From Pseudomonadota bacterium (GTDB taxonomy: Bacteria > Pseudomonadota > Gammaproteobacteria > Xanthomonadales > Rhodanobacteraceae), in NCBI GenBank assembly GCA_021793575.1, contig JAJYSM010000022.1, positions 1-47,188 of the forward strand: DNA of 47,188 nt, written 5' to 3'. A program made the translations under genes and the position numbers. Shown here piece by piece: positions 1-10,413 of the stretch; position 1 is the stretch's first letter, and each line of letters begins with the position of its first letter. The notes under the pieces were generated by a model. That model was not told where the DNA came from. It saw nothing but the letters and a program-made list of their open reading frames with translations, and ran no database searches.

Positions 1-1172
1 TGTTGCAGTGCCAGCACGTGTCGCCGCCGCGCGCTGAAGGCGCCTTCACCACCGCTGCCGGCCAGCCGCTTGAGTTCCTCGCGCAGCGCATCGATGCCGG
101 CGCCGGTGCGCGCCGAGGCCCACAGCCACGTGGCCCCGTCGCGCTGTTCGCGACGGGGCGCGGTTGCCGCCAGATCGATCTTGTTGATCAGCACCAGCCG
201 GGTGGCTGCGGCGGGCAGCTGAGCGAACCATGCCAGATCCGCCGCGACGTGCTCATCCGTGCTGACCAGCAGCGCGACGTCGGCACGCTGCAGCTCGCCC
301 TGCGCGCGGCGCACGCCCTCGCGTTCCACTTCATCGTCGGTGTCGCGCAGGCCGGCGGTGTCGGCCAGCTCCAGCGCGATGCCGTCGAGATTGAGCTGTT
401 CGCGCAGCACATCGCGGGTGGTGCCGGCGACCGCGTTGACGATGGCGCGATCGGTGCCGGCCAGCGCATTGAGCAGGCTCGATTTGCCCGCATTCGGACG
501 GCCGATGATCACCACACGCAGGCCGTCGTTGAGGCGCACGCCGCGCTGCGCCTCGCGCAGCAGCGCGGCCAGATCGGCGCGCAGCGCGTCCAGCTGGCGT
601 GCGATGGCGGGGTCGGCGAGGAAGTCGATCTCCTCCTCCGGAAAGTCGATCGCCGCCTCGACGTGCACGCGCACGGCGATCAGCCGCTGCAGCAGCGCCT
701 CGACCCGGCGCGAAAACACGCCCTCCATCGACTGCAGCGCCGCGCGCGCGCCGGCCTGCGAGCGCGCGGCGATCAGGTCGGCCACCGCTTCGGCCTGGGC
801 CAGGTCGAGCTTGCCATTGAGAAACGCGCGCTCGGTGAATTCGCCCGGACGCGCCAGCCGCGCGCCGAGGGCACACACGCGGCGCAGCAGCGCATCGAGC
901 AGCACCGCGCTGCCGTGGCCCTGCAGCTCCAGCACGTGCTCGCCGGTGTACGACGCCGGTGCCGGGAAATGCAGCAGCAGGCCGCGATCGATCAGCGCGC
1001 CGGCGGCGTCGCGAAACGCCGTGAAGTGCGCGTGGCGCGGCCGCGGCGCCCGCCCCAGCAGCTGCCGGGCGATCGCCGGCACGGCCGGGCCGGACACCCG
1101 CACCACGCCGACGCCGGCCGCGCCGGGGGCGCTGGCGATGGCGGCAATCGTGTCGGTGGCAGGCTCGGTCAT
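1..1172 (-). CDS. mnmE: tRNA uridine-5-carboxymethylaminomethyl GTPase MnmE (3' end beyond window)
   Basis: MnmE, with MnmG, modifies the wobble uridine (U34) of several tRNAs. The start ATG at 1172-1170 opens MTEPATDTIAAIASAPGAAG, the usual N-terminal tetrahydrofolate-binding domain. The motif YTGEHVLELQGHGS lies near residue 80 and FTERAFLNGKLDLAQAEA near residue 110. The inserted Ras-like G domain follows, with P-loop GRPNAGKSS at about 224-232, the DTAGLRDT switch and the NKID specificity motif. The reading frame is still open at base 1, so the C-terminal helical part with the conserved C-(I/L/V)-G-K end is missing only because the window stops. It is the last gene of the leftward rpmH-rnpA-yidC-mnmE group; yidC ends 77 bases upstream. 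The identification is secure. Confidence 0.96.
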   Translation of the reverse strand, partial: MTEPATDTIAAIASAPGAAGVGVVRVSGPAVPAIARQLLGRAPRPRHAHFTAFRDAAGALIDRGLLLHFPAPASYTGEHVLELQGHGSAVLLDALLRRVCALGARLARPGEFTERAFLNGKLDLAQAEAVADLIAARSQAGARAALQSMEGVFSRRVEALLQRLIAVRVHVEAAIDFPEEEIDFLADPAIARQLDALRADLAALLREAQRGVRLNDGLRVVIIGRPNAGKSSLLNALAGTDRAIVNAVAGTTRDVLREQLNLDGIALELADTAGLRDTDDEVEREGVRRAQGELQRADVALLVSTDEHVAADLAWFAQLPAAATRLVLINKIDLAATAPRREQRDGATWLWASARTGAGIDALREELKRLAGSGGEGAFSARRRHVLALQ

Positions 1173-1248
1173 GCGCGCACTCCGGACGAATCAGCCGCGC
1201 GGGTTGCCCGCGCGCGGCTGATGAAATGGCCCGCGGAGCAGCGTGTGC

Positions 1249-2979
1249 TCAGGCGGCCTTGGCCACTTCCTCGCGATCGATGTGATGGGTGACCCACCAC
1301 TGCTGGCCCAGCCCGACCAGACCGTTGACCGCGTAATACAGGCACAGGCCGGAGGGGTAGAAGGCAAACAGCAGCGTGAACAGCAGCGGCATCACCTTCA
1401 TCATCTTGGCCTGCGCCGGATCCATGCCCGCGGCCATCGGGTTGAGCCACTGCGTGCCCAGCATCACCAGCGCGTAGATGATCGGCAGGATGTAATACGG
1501 GTCCGGCGCGCTCAGATCGGGGATCCACAGGAACGGCGCGTGGCGCAGCTCCAGGCTGTTTTCCAGCACGTAGAACAGGCTCAGGAACACCGGCATGGTG
1601 ATCAGCACCGGCAGGCAGCCGCCCATCGGGTTGACCTTCTCCTTCTTGTACAGCTCCATGGTGGCCTGCTGCAGCTTCAGCTTGTCGTCGCCGTAGCGCT
1701 CCTTCAGCTGCGCGATGCGCGGCTGCAGCTTGCGCATCTTGGCGCTGGAGCGGTACTGCACTGCGGTCAGCTTCCAGGTGACGGCCTTGATCAGCAGCAC
1801 CAGCAAGATGATGGCCACGCCCCAGTTGCGCGCGACCGCATGCAACTGCGACAGCACCCAGTGCATCGGCACGGCAATCACCTTGAACATGCCGTAGTCG
1901 ATGCTCAAATCCAGCCCCGGCGCAATCGCGTCCAGCGTGCCCTGCAGATTCGGCCCGAGGTACAGCCGCGACTGGCTGCTGGCGCTCTGGCCCGGCGCCA
2001 CGTTGATGGCAGGGCCGACTGTGCGGATCAGGTAGTGCGGGTGCGCGCTGTCAGGGTTGATGGTGGTGGTGATGTACTGCTGCGTTACGTTTGCCGGCGG
2101 TATCCACGCCGCGAAGAAGTACAGCCGCAGCATCGCCGCCCAGCCACCCTTGAACGAGGCGTCGAGCTGATCGCTCTTCTTGCTGAAATCCTCGAAAGTG
2201 AGCTTTTCAAACTTCTCGCCCGTGTACCAGCCCGCTCCCTGGAAGGCGCGCGATTCGGGATCGGTGTAGTGGCTGAACCAGCTGGCCGGCTTGGGCGGAG
2301 CCACCCGCTGCAGCTGCTCGTAGGCGTTGCCCTGCCACGCCTGGCTGCCGGCGTTGTCGATGCGCTGGGTGACATCGATCACGTAGCTGCCGCGCGTGAA
2401 CGTATACGTCTTGGTGACCTTCAGGCCGGCGGCATCCTGCCAGGTCAGGTCGACGCTCAGCGTGTTCTGCCCGCTGGCCAGCGTGTACGCGCTCCGGGCG
2501 CTCTGGAACAGCGCCAGATGATCGGGCTGATCCTGCGCTGCGGTGTCGCTGCTGCTGACCAGGCCGCTCTGCGCCACGAAATAATGCGTGGCGTCGTGGT
2601 CCAGCAGAACCGTCGGTGGCGGATTAGGTGCCTTGTGCGTGAGCGGCGCCGACGGGTAGGCCAGCAGCTCGGCATGCACCAGGCTGCCGCCGCGTGTATC
2701 CACGCTCAACTGCAGGACGTCGGTGGTGATGTTGATCAGCCGCGCTGCGGGTACGCTCGCGCTGCCGGCCAGCGCCGGCACGGCGGGCGTGGTGCCGGAG
2801 GGCGGCGCTGTAACCGTGCTGCTGGCCATTGGCACGCTGCCATCGGCGCTCGACATACGCGCGCTGGAGGCGACCGGCGGCGGCGGGGAAGGTGGCGCGT
2901 AATCCTTCTCCCAGGCCAGAAACAGGAAGTAGCCCACGGCCAGCAGGGCAAACATGAGGAAGGTGCGCGTTTGATTCAT
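1249..2979 (-). CDS. yidC: Membrane protein insertase YidC
   Basis: YidC inserts proteins into the inner membrane, alone or with SecYEG. The start chosen is the ATG at 2979, giving MNQTRTFLMFALLAVGYFLF, the typical signal-anchor helix. An in-frame extension of 12 codons lacks family resemblance. The 576-residue protein has a large periplasmic P1 domain at about 60-350. The conserved C-terminal insertase core begins near the segment RSSAKMRKLQPRIAQLKERY and continues through NPMGGCLPVLITMPVF and the FYPSGLCLYYAVNG helix. Length and architecture match Gram-negative YidC. It lies 96 bases after rnpA; the small yidD gene that often sits between them is absent here. Confidence 0.97.
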   Translation of the reverse strand: MNQTRTFLMFALLAVGYFLFLAWEKDYAPPSPPPPVASSARMSSADGSVPMASSTVTAPPSGTTPAVPALAGSASVPAARLINITTDVLQLSVDTRGGSLVHAELLAYPSAPLTHKAPNPPPTVLLDHDATHYFVAQSGLVSSSDTAAQDQPDHLALFQSARSAYTLASGQNTLSVDLTWQDAAGLKVTKTYTFTRGSYVIDVTQRIDNAGSQAWQGNAYEQLQRVAPPKPASWFSHYTDPESRAFQGAGWYTGEKFEKLTFEDFSKKSDQLDASFKGGWAAMLRLYFFAAWIPPANVTQQYITTTINPDSAHPHYLIRTVGPAINVAPGQSASSQSRLYLGPNLQGTLDAIAPGLDLSIDYGMFKVIAVPMHWVLSQLHAVARNWGVAIILLVLLIKAVTWKLTAVQYRSSAKMRKLQPRIAQLKERYGDDKLKLQQATMELYKKEKVNPMGGCLPVLITMPVFLSLFYVLENSLELRHAPFLWIPDLSAPDPYYILPIIYALVMLGTQWLNPMAAGMDPAQAKMMKVMPLLFTLLFAFYPSGLCLYYAVNGLVGLGQQWWVTHHIDREEVAKAA

Positions 2980-3075
2980 CGCGTAACAAATCCGGGTGGC
3001 ACCACGACCATGCAAGCCGCGGTAATCAGAAAGGGGCAGGCCAACACGGGATTGTGGCGGTCGCGTCGGTTCGCT

Positions 3076-3459
3076 TCAATGGTGCGCGGGTGTCGGCGCC
3101 GCGGTTCCGGTCCGATTCGCCAGCAGCTTCTGCCACAGCTCGTCGAGCTCGCCCAGCAAAAGCGTGCCGGATACCCCGGCGGCGTGTTCGCGCGCCATCA
3201 CCATCAGATCGACCGCCGGGAGCTGGTGGCGTATGCGTCGAAATGATTCGCGAACCAGACGCTTGATGCGGTTGCGCTCGACGGCGCGTTTGGAGACACG
3301 CTTGGAAATGGCCAGGCCCAGGCGGGCGTGGCCGAGCTCATTGCGCCGATAGCGCATATGAAAACAGCGGCCGCCTGCGCGACCGCTGCTCGATCGCAAC
3401 GCGGCAAAATCACCCGCGCGACGCAGCCGCGCCTCGCGCGGCAGCCCGGCGGTCGGCAT
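3076..3459 (-). CDS. rnpA: Ribonuclease P protein component
   Basis: RnpA is the protein subunit that helps the RNase P RNA remove 5' leaders from tRNA precursors. The 127-residue basic protein carries the family signature near residues 55-75 (KRAVERNRIKRLVRESFR), and the upstream RLGLAISKRVSKR segment is also typical. The start ATG at 3459 lies 14 bases after the rpmH stop, so the two genes are almost certainly co-transcribed. The C-terminal tail is alanine- and threonine-rich and probably disordered. Confidence 0.95.
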   Translation of the reverse strand: MPTAGLPREARLRRAGDFAALRSSSGRAGGRCFHMRYRRNELGHARLGLAISKRVSKRAVERNRIKRLVRESFRRIRHQLPAVDLMVMAREHAAGVSGTLLLGELDELWQKLLANRTGTAAPTPAHH

Positions 3460-3473
3460 CGCGGTTGTTCCGC

Positions 3474-3608
3474 TTACGGGATCAGGCGCTTGCGGCCCTT
3501 TGCGCGACGGGCGTTGAGAATCTTGCGACCGTCGGCGGTTGCCATACGGGCACGGAAACCGTGCGTGCGCGCGCGCTTGAGCTTGCTGGGCTGGAAGGTC
3601 CGCTTCAT
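3474..3608 (-). CDS. rpmH: 50S ribosomal protein L34
   Basis: A 44-residue ribosomal protein read directly from the complementary strand: it begins [20 protein letters not shown] and ends [11 protein letters not shown], the hallmark L34 sequence, with TAA at 3474-3476. The ATG is at 3608. L34 is a structural protein of the large subunit, and rpmH-rnpA is one of the most conserved bacterial gene pairs. A perfect DnaA box lies 19 bases upstream of its start, so its promoter region overlaps the dnaA-side box cluster. Confidence 0.98.
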   Translation of the reverse strand: MKRTFQPSKLKRARTHGFRARMATADGRKILNARRAKGRKRLIP

Positions 3609-3626
3609 GGCTTACTCCGAAGGGAA

Positions 3627-3716
3627 TGTGGATAAAAAGGTTGGAAAGTATGTGGTGTTTTCAGGAGCACTGTCAAATCGCGCCTGAGCCCAACCTGTGG
3701 ATAGCCATGTGGATAT
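3627..3716. promoter_or_regulatory. DnaA-box cluster between rpmH and dnaA
   Basis: Three DnaA boxes in the same orientation lie in the divergent rpmH/dnaA intergenic region. The one at 3627-3635 (TGTGGATAA) is an exact match to the 9-mer on the reverse strand. Those at 3696-3704 (TGTGGATAG) and 3708-3716 (TGTGGATAT) each differ at one position. Such clusters autoregulate dnaA and, in bipartite origins, form one half of oriC. No other feature is evident in this 192-base interval except the two divergent promoters that must lie here. Confidence 0.75.
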
Positions 3717-3800
3717 CTGACCGATAACGGCACGTATGCTGCTGCTAGACTTGTCCGTTCTGCGCGTGCACGCGCCCCACGCTGTGGCTGAAAAGTATTC

Positions 3801-5147
3801 ATGAGTGATCTGTGGCGGCGCTGCCTTGAGCGTCTCGAGGGCGATCTGAGCGCCGAGGACCTGCACACCTGGCTGATGCCGCTGCAGGCGCGCGACGGCC
3901 CGGCCGGGCTGCAGCTGTTCGCACCCAATTCCTACACGCTCGATACCGTGCGCGAACGCTATCTGGTGCAGATCGAGACCGTGTTGCAGCAACTGCAAGG
4001 GGGCAAGCCCTGGCCTGTGCGGCTGAAGGTAGGCTCCAATTCGGCGCGCACGGCGAAACCGGGCCCCGCCGCTCAGCCGGCTGTAGCGGGGCGCAGCCGT
4101 GCTGCAGAAGCGCCCAGCCAGACTTACCACCATAATCTCGATCCGCACTACACCTTCGAGACCTTCGTCGAGGGCAAATCCAACCAGCTCGGCAAGGCGG
4201 CCGCCATGCAGGTGGCGACCAACCCGGGCCGCGCCTACAACCCCTTGTTGCTGTACGGTGGCACCGGGCTGGGCAAGACCCATCTGATGCATGCCGCCGG
4301 CAACCTGATGCGCGAGCACAATCCTGACTTCAAGGTGCTGTACCTGCGCTCCGAGCAGTTCGTCGGCTCGATGATCGAGGCGTTGCGCGCCAAGAGCATG
4401 GATGAGTTCAAACGGCGCTTCCGCTCGGTCGATGCGTTGCTGATCGATGACATCCAGTTCTTCGCCGGCAAGGACACCACGCAGGAGGAGTTCTTCCATA
4501 CCTTCAATGCGCTGTTCGAATCCAAGCAGCAGATCATCCTCACCTGCGATCGTTACCCGAAGGAAGTCGACAAGCTTGAGCCGCGCCTGAAGTCCCGGCT
4601 GGGCTGGGGGCTGAGCGTGGCGATCGAACCCCCCGATTTCGAGACGCGCGCGGCGATCCTGCTGGCCAAGGCGCACGAAAAAGGGGTGGCGGTGGACGAG
4701 AGCGTGGCGATGCTGCTGGCCAAGCGCATCCGTTCCAACGTGCGCGATCTCGAAGGCGCCCTGAACACACTGGCGGCGCGCGCCAACTTCTACGGCAAGC
4801 CGATCACCGCCGATTTCGCCGAAGAGACCCTGCGCGATCTGCTGGCCACGCACGCCCAGGCCATCACCGTGCCGAACATCCAGAAGATCACCGCCGAATA
4901 CTTCAACGTGCGCCTGCAGGACCTGCTGTCGAAGCGACGCGTGCGTTCGCTGGCGCGGCCGCGGCAGATCGCGATGGCTTTGTCGAAGGAACTGACCGGG
5001 CACAGCCTGCCGGAAATCGGTGAAGCTTTCGGCGGACGCGACCATACCACCGTCATGCATGCCTGCAAGACCATCCGAAAGTTTGTCGAAACCGATCCAC
5101 GCATGCGTCAGGACTGGGAACAGTTGATCCGTACGCTGACGGGCTGA
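3801..5147 (+). CDS. dnaA: Chromosomal replication initiator protein DnaA
   Basis: DnaA binds 9-bp boxes in oriC, oligomerises with ATP and melts the origin. The 448-residue protein shows all four domains. Domain I begins [21 protein letters not shown] short linker at about 80-110 follows. The AAA+ domain III has Walker [10 protein letters not shown] at 153-161 and Walker [10 protein letters not shown] near 215. Domain IV carries the DNA-binding signature [12 protein letters not shown] at about 411-422. The ATG at 3801 is preceded by only a weak ribosome-binding site, which is common for dnaA. DnaA boxes occur on both sides of the gene. Confidence 0.98.
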   Translation: MSDLWRRCLERLEGDLSAEDLHTWLMPLQARDGPAGLQLFAPNSYTLDTVRERYLVQIETVLQQLQGGKPWPVRLKVGSNSARTAKPGPAAQPAVAGRSRAAEAPSQTYHHNLDPHYTFETFVEGKSNQLGKAAAMQVATNPGRAYNPLLLYGGTGLGKTHLMHAAGNLMREHNPDFKVLYLRSEQFVGSMIEALRAKSMDEFKRRFRSVDALLIDDIQFFAGKDTTQEEFFHTFNALFESKQQIILTCDRYPKEVDKLEPRLKSRLGWGLSVAIEPPDFETRAAILLAKAHEKGVAVDESVAMLLAKRIRSNVRDLEGALNTLAARANFYGKPITADFAEETLRDLLATHAQAITVPNIQKITAEYFNVRLQDLLSKRRVRSLARPRQIAMALSKELTGHSLPEIGEAFGGRDHTTVMHACKTIRKFVETDPRMRQDWEQLIRTLTG

Positions 5148-5180
5148 TGGCCGCAGTGCACGGGTAACTTGGTAAATTAG

Positions 5181-5400
5181 GGATAACCCGCGGTGCAAGC
5201 TGTGGATAATGGGTGGATGGATGCGCGCATGCAGTTATCCACAAAGCATCCACCGTCAAACGACCAGCAAGGGCACAGCCTAATATCCACCCAAAATATT
5301 GATTTATATACAAAAAAATGGATGTTTGAGTTATCCACCGAGCCAACAACAGCTACTAAACTTCTTTTAAAGACTAAACAGCAGGACTAGGGGAAGCAAA
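5181..5400. other. Replication origin oriC (dnaA-dnaN interval)
   Basis: The 256 bases between dnaA and dnaN hold the main origin signals. There are exact DnaA boxes at 5201-5209 (reverse) and 5235-5243 (TTATCCACA, forward), a one-mismatch box at 5331-5339 (TTATCCACC) and weaker relatives near 5181, 5246 and 5284. A strikingly AT-rich stretch at 5293-5319 (for example GATTTATATACAAAAAAATG) stands out from the GC-rich surroundings and is the likely unwinding element. A second AT-rich patch at 5355-5385 precedes dnaN. The location matches the usual xanthomonad origin, but function is inferred from sequence. Confidence 0.85.
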
Positions 5401-5403
5401 GCC

Positions 5404-6504
5404 ATGCAATTCAGCATTCAACGAGAAGCGCTGCTCAAGCCACTGCAGCAGGTCGTTGGCGTGGTTGAACGCCGCCAGACACTGCCAGTACTTGCCAACC
5501 TGCTGGTGAAAGTGGCCGAGGGCAGACTTTCACTGACCGGCACCGACCTGGAAGTGGAGATGATGGCCACCGCTCAGGCCGAGAAGCTGGTTGACGGTGA
5601 AATCACCATTCCGGCGCGCAAGCTGTTCGATATCGTGCGAGCACTTCCGGACGGTGCACGCATCGAACTGAAACTCAGCGGCGATCGCGTTGCCCTGAGT
5701 GCGGGTCGCAGCCGCTTTACGCTGACCACGCTGCCCGCCAGTGAATTTCCTACCGTCGATGAAATCGAGTTGATGGAAAAAGTCAGCTTGCCGGAGGAAG
5801 TGCTGCGTGACCTGATGGAACGTACGTCTTTTGCCATGGCCAACCAGGATGTCCGCTACTACCTCAACGGGATGCTGCTGGATTTGCAGGAGCACACCCT
5901 GCGCTGCGTGGCAACCGACGGTCATCGCCTGGCGATGAAGGAAACCCAGCTGCAGAATTCCGTGACCACTCGCCGGCAGATCATCATTCCGCGCAAGGGC
6001 GTCAACGAACTGGTGGGCTTGCTCGAAAGCGGCGAGGGTCAAGTGGAGCTGGAATTTGGTCGCAACCATCTGCGCGTGCGCCGTGGCGACGTGGTGTTCA
6101 CTTCCAAGCTGATCGACGGGCGCTTTCCGGACTATGAGGCCGTGATCCCGTTGGGCGCGGACAAGACCGCCACGCTGGATCGTGACGTGCTGCGCGGCGC
6201 GCTACAGCGTGCCGCCATCCTGTCCAACGAGAAGTACCGCGGAGTTCGTCTTGAGCTTTCCCCCGGCAAACTGCGCATCGTGGCGCACAATCCGGAACAG
6301 GAGGAAGCGGTGGAGGAGGTGGAAGCGGACACTCACGTCTCCGACCTCGCGGTAGGCTTCAACGTGGGCTATCTGCTGGAAGCGCTGGCCGCCTTGCGCG
6401 GCGACAAGGCGCGACTCAGCCTGCGCGACGCGCAATCCAGCTGCCTGGTGCAGGAAAACGACAACGAGCACTCGCGCCACGTGATCATGCCGCTGCGTCT
6501 CTGA
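5404..6504 (+). CDS. dnaN: DNA polymerase III beta sliding clamp
   Basis: The beta clamp encircles DNA and tethers polymerase III and many repair factors. The 366-residue protein starts MQFSIQREALLKPLQQVVGV and ends RHVIMPLRL, both typical. Length is that of the family (about 366), with three repeated clamp domains, and conserved segments such as RFPDYEAVIP and ATDGHRLAM are visible. A purine-rich ribosome-binding site (AGGGGAAGC) precedes the ATG. It follows oriC and precedes recF in the conserved dnaA-dnaN-recF-gyrB order. Confidence 0.98.
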   Translation: MQFSIQREALLKPLQQVVGVVERRQTLPVLANLLVKVAEGRLSLTGTDLEVEMMATAQAEKLVDGEITIPARKLFDIVRALPDGARIELKLSGDRVALSAGRSRFTLTTLPASEFPTVDEIELMEKVSLPEEVLRDLMERTSFAMANQDVRYYLNGMLLDLQEHTLRCVATDGHRLAMKETQLQNSVTTRRQIIIPRKGVNELVGLLESGEGQVELEFGRNHLRVRRGDVVFTSKLIDGRFPDYEAVIPLGADKTATLDRDVLRGALQRAAILSNEKYRGVRLELSPGKLRIVAHNPEQEEAVEEVEADTHVSDLAVGFNVGYLLEALAALRGDKARLSLRDAQSSCLVQENDNEHSRHVIMPLRL

Positions 6505-6544
6505 CACCTGGCCGATGCCGGCTTTTCTGCTACGCGATGCCATT

Positions 6545-6579
6545 CAACGCCGGAGTGCCGCTTGCGCCCTCCGGCGTTG
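6545..6579 (+). terminator. Hairpin between dnaN and recF
   Basis: Eleven-base perfect arms (CAACGCCGGAG at 6545-6555 and CTCCGGCGTTG at 6569-6579) enclose a 13-base loop. There is no long T-run after it, only TCGTTT, so it may be a weak terminator or attenuator that reduces read-through into recF rather than a full stop. Confidence 0.55.
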
Positions 6580-6600
6580 TCGTTTGACGGCAGGCACGGC

Positions 6601-7683
6601 ATGAGACTTGCTCAACTGCGTATCCGGGGCTTGCGCTGCCTCGGTGAGGTTGAGCTTGTTCTGAAACCGGGCATCAACGTGCTGGTCGGTGCCAACGGCG
6701 CCGGCAAAACCACCGTACTGGAAGCCGTCTTTCTGCTGTCTCGGGGGCGCTCCTTCCGCACTGGTGCAAAGGAAGCACTGGTGCAACGCGGCGCCAGCGG
6801 ATACTCGTTGTTTGCCGAAATGCTCCACTCCGATCAGCGTAGCTGTCGGCTGGGGCTCGGCCGCGAGGGCAGCCGCTGGGAGGCGAGAGTCGATGGCAGC
6901 AGCGCAACGCTCGGCGCGTTGGTGCAGGAGTGCGCCGTCGTCTGTTTTGAACCCGGCACGCACGCGCTGATTGCGGGTGCAGCCGAGGAGCGCCGGCGCT
7001 ACCTCGACTGGGGTGTGTTTCACGTGGAACACGATTTTCTTGCCCATTGGCGCCGCTATCAACGCGCCCTCAAGCAGCGCAACAGCCTGCTGCGTGCCAC
7101 CAGCGCACCGCTCAACGACACGTTGTTTGCTCCCTGGGAAGCGGAGTTGGCGCAAGCGGGCCAACAACTCCATCAGCAACGCGAAGCCTACCTGGCGCGA
7201 CTTCACCCCAGGCTGGTCGCCAGTGCGGGGTTTCTTTTGCCGGAGCTCGGGCCGCTGACTTTGCACTATCGCCGCGGTTGGTCAGTGGATCAGACTCTCG
7301 CCGAGCAGCTGCGGGAACAACGCGGCAGGGATCTTGCGCGAGGACACACAACCTTGGGCGCGCATCGGGCGGACTGGTCGATTGCCTTCGAGCAGGCACC
7401 ATTGCGTGAACACCTCTCGCGCGGCCAGGAAAAGCTGACAGCGTTGGCTTGTGTGCTGGCACAGGCGCAGTTGTATGCCGAATGCCGGGGCGAGTGGCCC
7501 ATCGTCTGCCTTGACGACTTGGCGTCGGAGCTCGATCTGCCCCACCAGTCTGCCGTGGTGGCGCAGCTGCATGCGGCGGGTGCGCAGATATTGCTTACCG
7601 GGACCGAACTGCCGCAAGCCCTGCAGTCGCTGGCGGCGCAGGTGTTTCACGTGGAACAAGGCCAGCTGACGCGCCTGCTATAA
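6601..7683 (+). CDS. recF: DNA replication and repair protein RecF
   Basis: RecF is an SMC-like ATPase that loads RecA at single-strand gaps with RecO and RecR. The start at 6601 gives MRLAQLRIRGLRCLGEVELV; an upstream in-frame ATG at 6562 would add 13 unconserved residues. The 360-residue protein has Walker A GANGAGKTT at 30-38, the ABC-like signature SRGQEKLT near 274 and Walker B CLDDLASELD near 303. Two stretches encoding VFHVE (residues 139-143 and 348-352) coincide exactly with two parS palindromes. Confidence 0.96.
   Translation: MRLAQLRIRGLRCLGEVELVLKPGINVLVGANGAGKTTVLEAVFLLSRGRSFRTGAKEALVQRGASGYSLFAEMLHSDQRSCRLGLGREGSRWEARVDGSSATLGALVQECAVVCFEPGTHALIAGAAEERRRYLDWGVFHVEHDFLAHWRRYQRALKQRNSLLRATSAPLNDTLFAPWEAELAQAGQQLHQQREAYLARLHPRLVASAGFLLPELGPLTLHYRRGWSVDQTLAEQLREQRGRDLARGHTTLGAHRADWSIAFEQAPLREHLSRGQEKLTALACVLAQAQLYAECRGEWPIVCLDDLASELDLPHQSAVVAQLHAAGAQILLTGTELPQALQSLAAQVFHVEQGQLTRLL
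7016..7031. promoter_or_regulatory. parS centromere site 1 (within recF)
   Basis: TGTTTCACGTGGAACA is a 16-bp near-palindrome matching the bacterial parS consensus TGTTNCACGTGNAACA. ParB binds such sites to organise and segregate the origin region. It lies about 1.7 kb from the oriC boxes, as expected for a chromosomal centromere. Confidence 0.9.
7643..7658. promoter_or_regulatory. parS centromere site 2 (within recF)
   Basis: A second copy of TGTTTCACGTGGAACA, identical in all 16 bases to the copy at 7016, lies near the 3' end of recF. The spacing is 627 bases. Two clustered sites support a genuine ParB loading region rather than a chance coding match. Confidence 0.9.
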
Positions 7684-7714
7684 TCAACGATTGCATCATT
7701 CCACGATGGCATAA

Positions 7715-10198
<2,484 letters not shown>

Positions 10199-10413
10199 GC
10201 GATGCTGCCCGCGGGGCAACCCTGATGGGCGGCGCTCGGCGGATGCAGCCAGCATGCGGCCGGCTCCTCGTGGGGCCAACGGGGAAGCACCAAGTAATTG
10301 ATTTTTAACAATCTTTCATGCGGCACTGCAACTTGTTCTGAGGTACCGGCTCAGGTTACGCTCAGCGGCTACGCGGGTGTTTCATACGCGCAAACACAGT
10401 CACGAGGATCATC

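Noticed and set aside
3-3246. Long open frames on the plus strand opposite mnmE and yidC
   Set aside because: Their translations are low-complexity, arginine- and glutamine-rich shadows typical of GC-rich antisense frames; the minus-strand genes explain the sequence.
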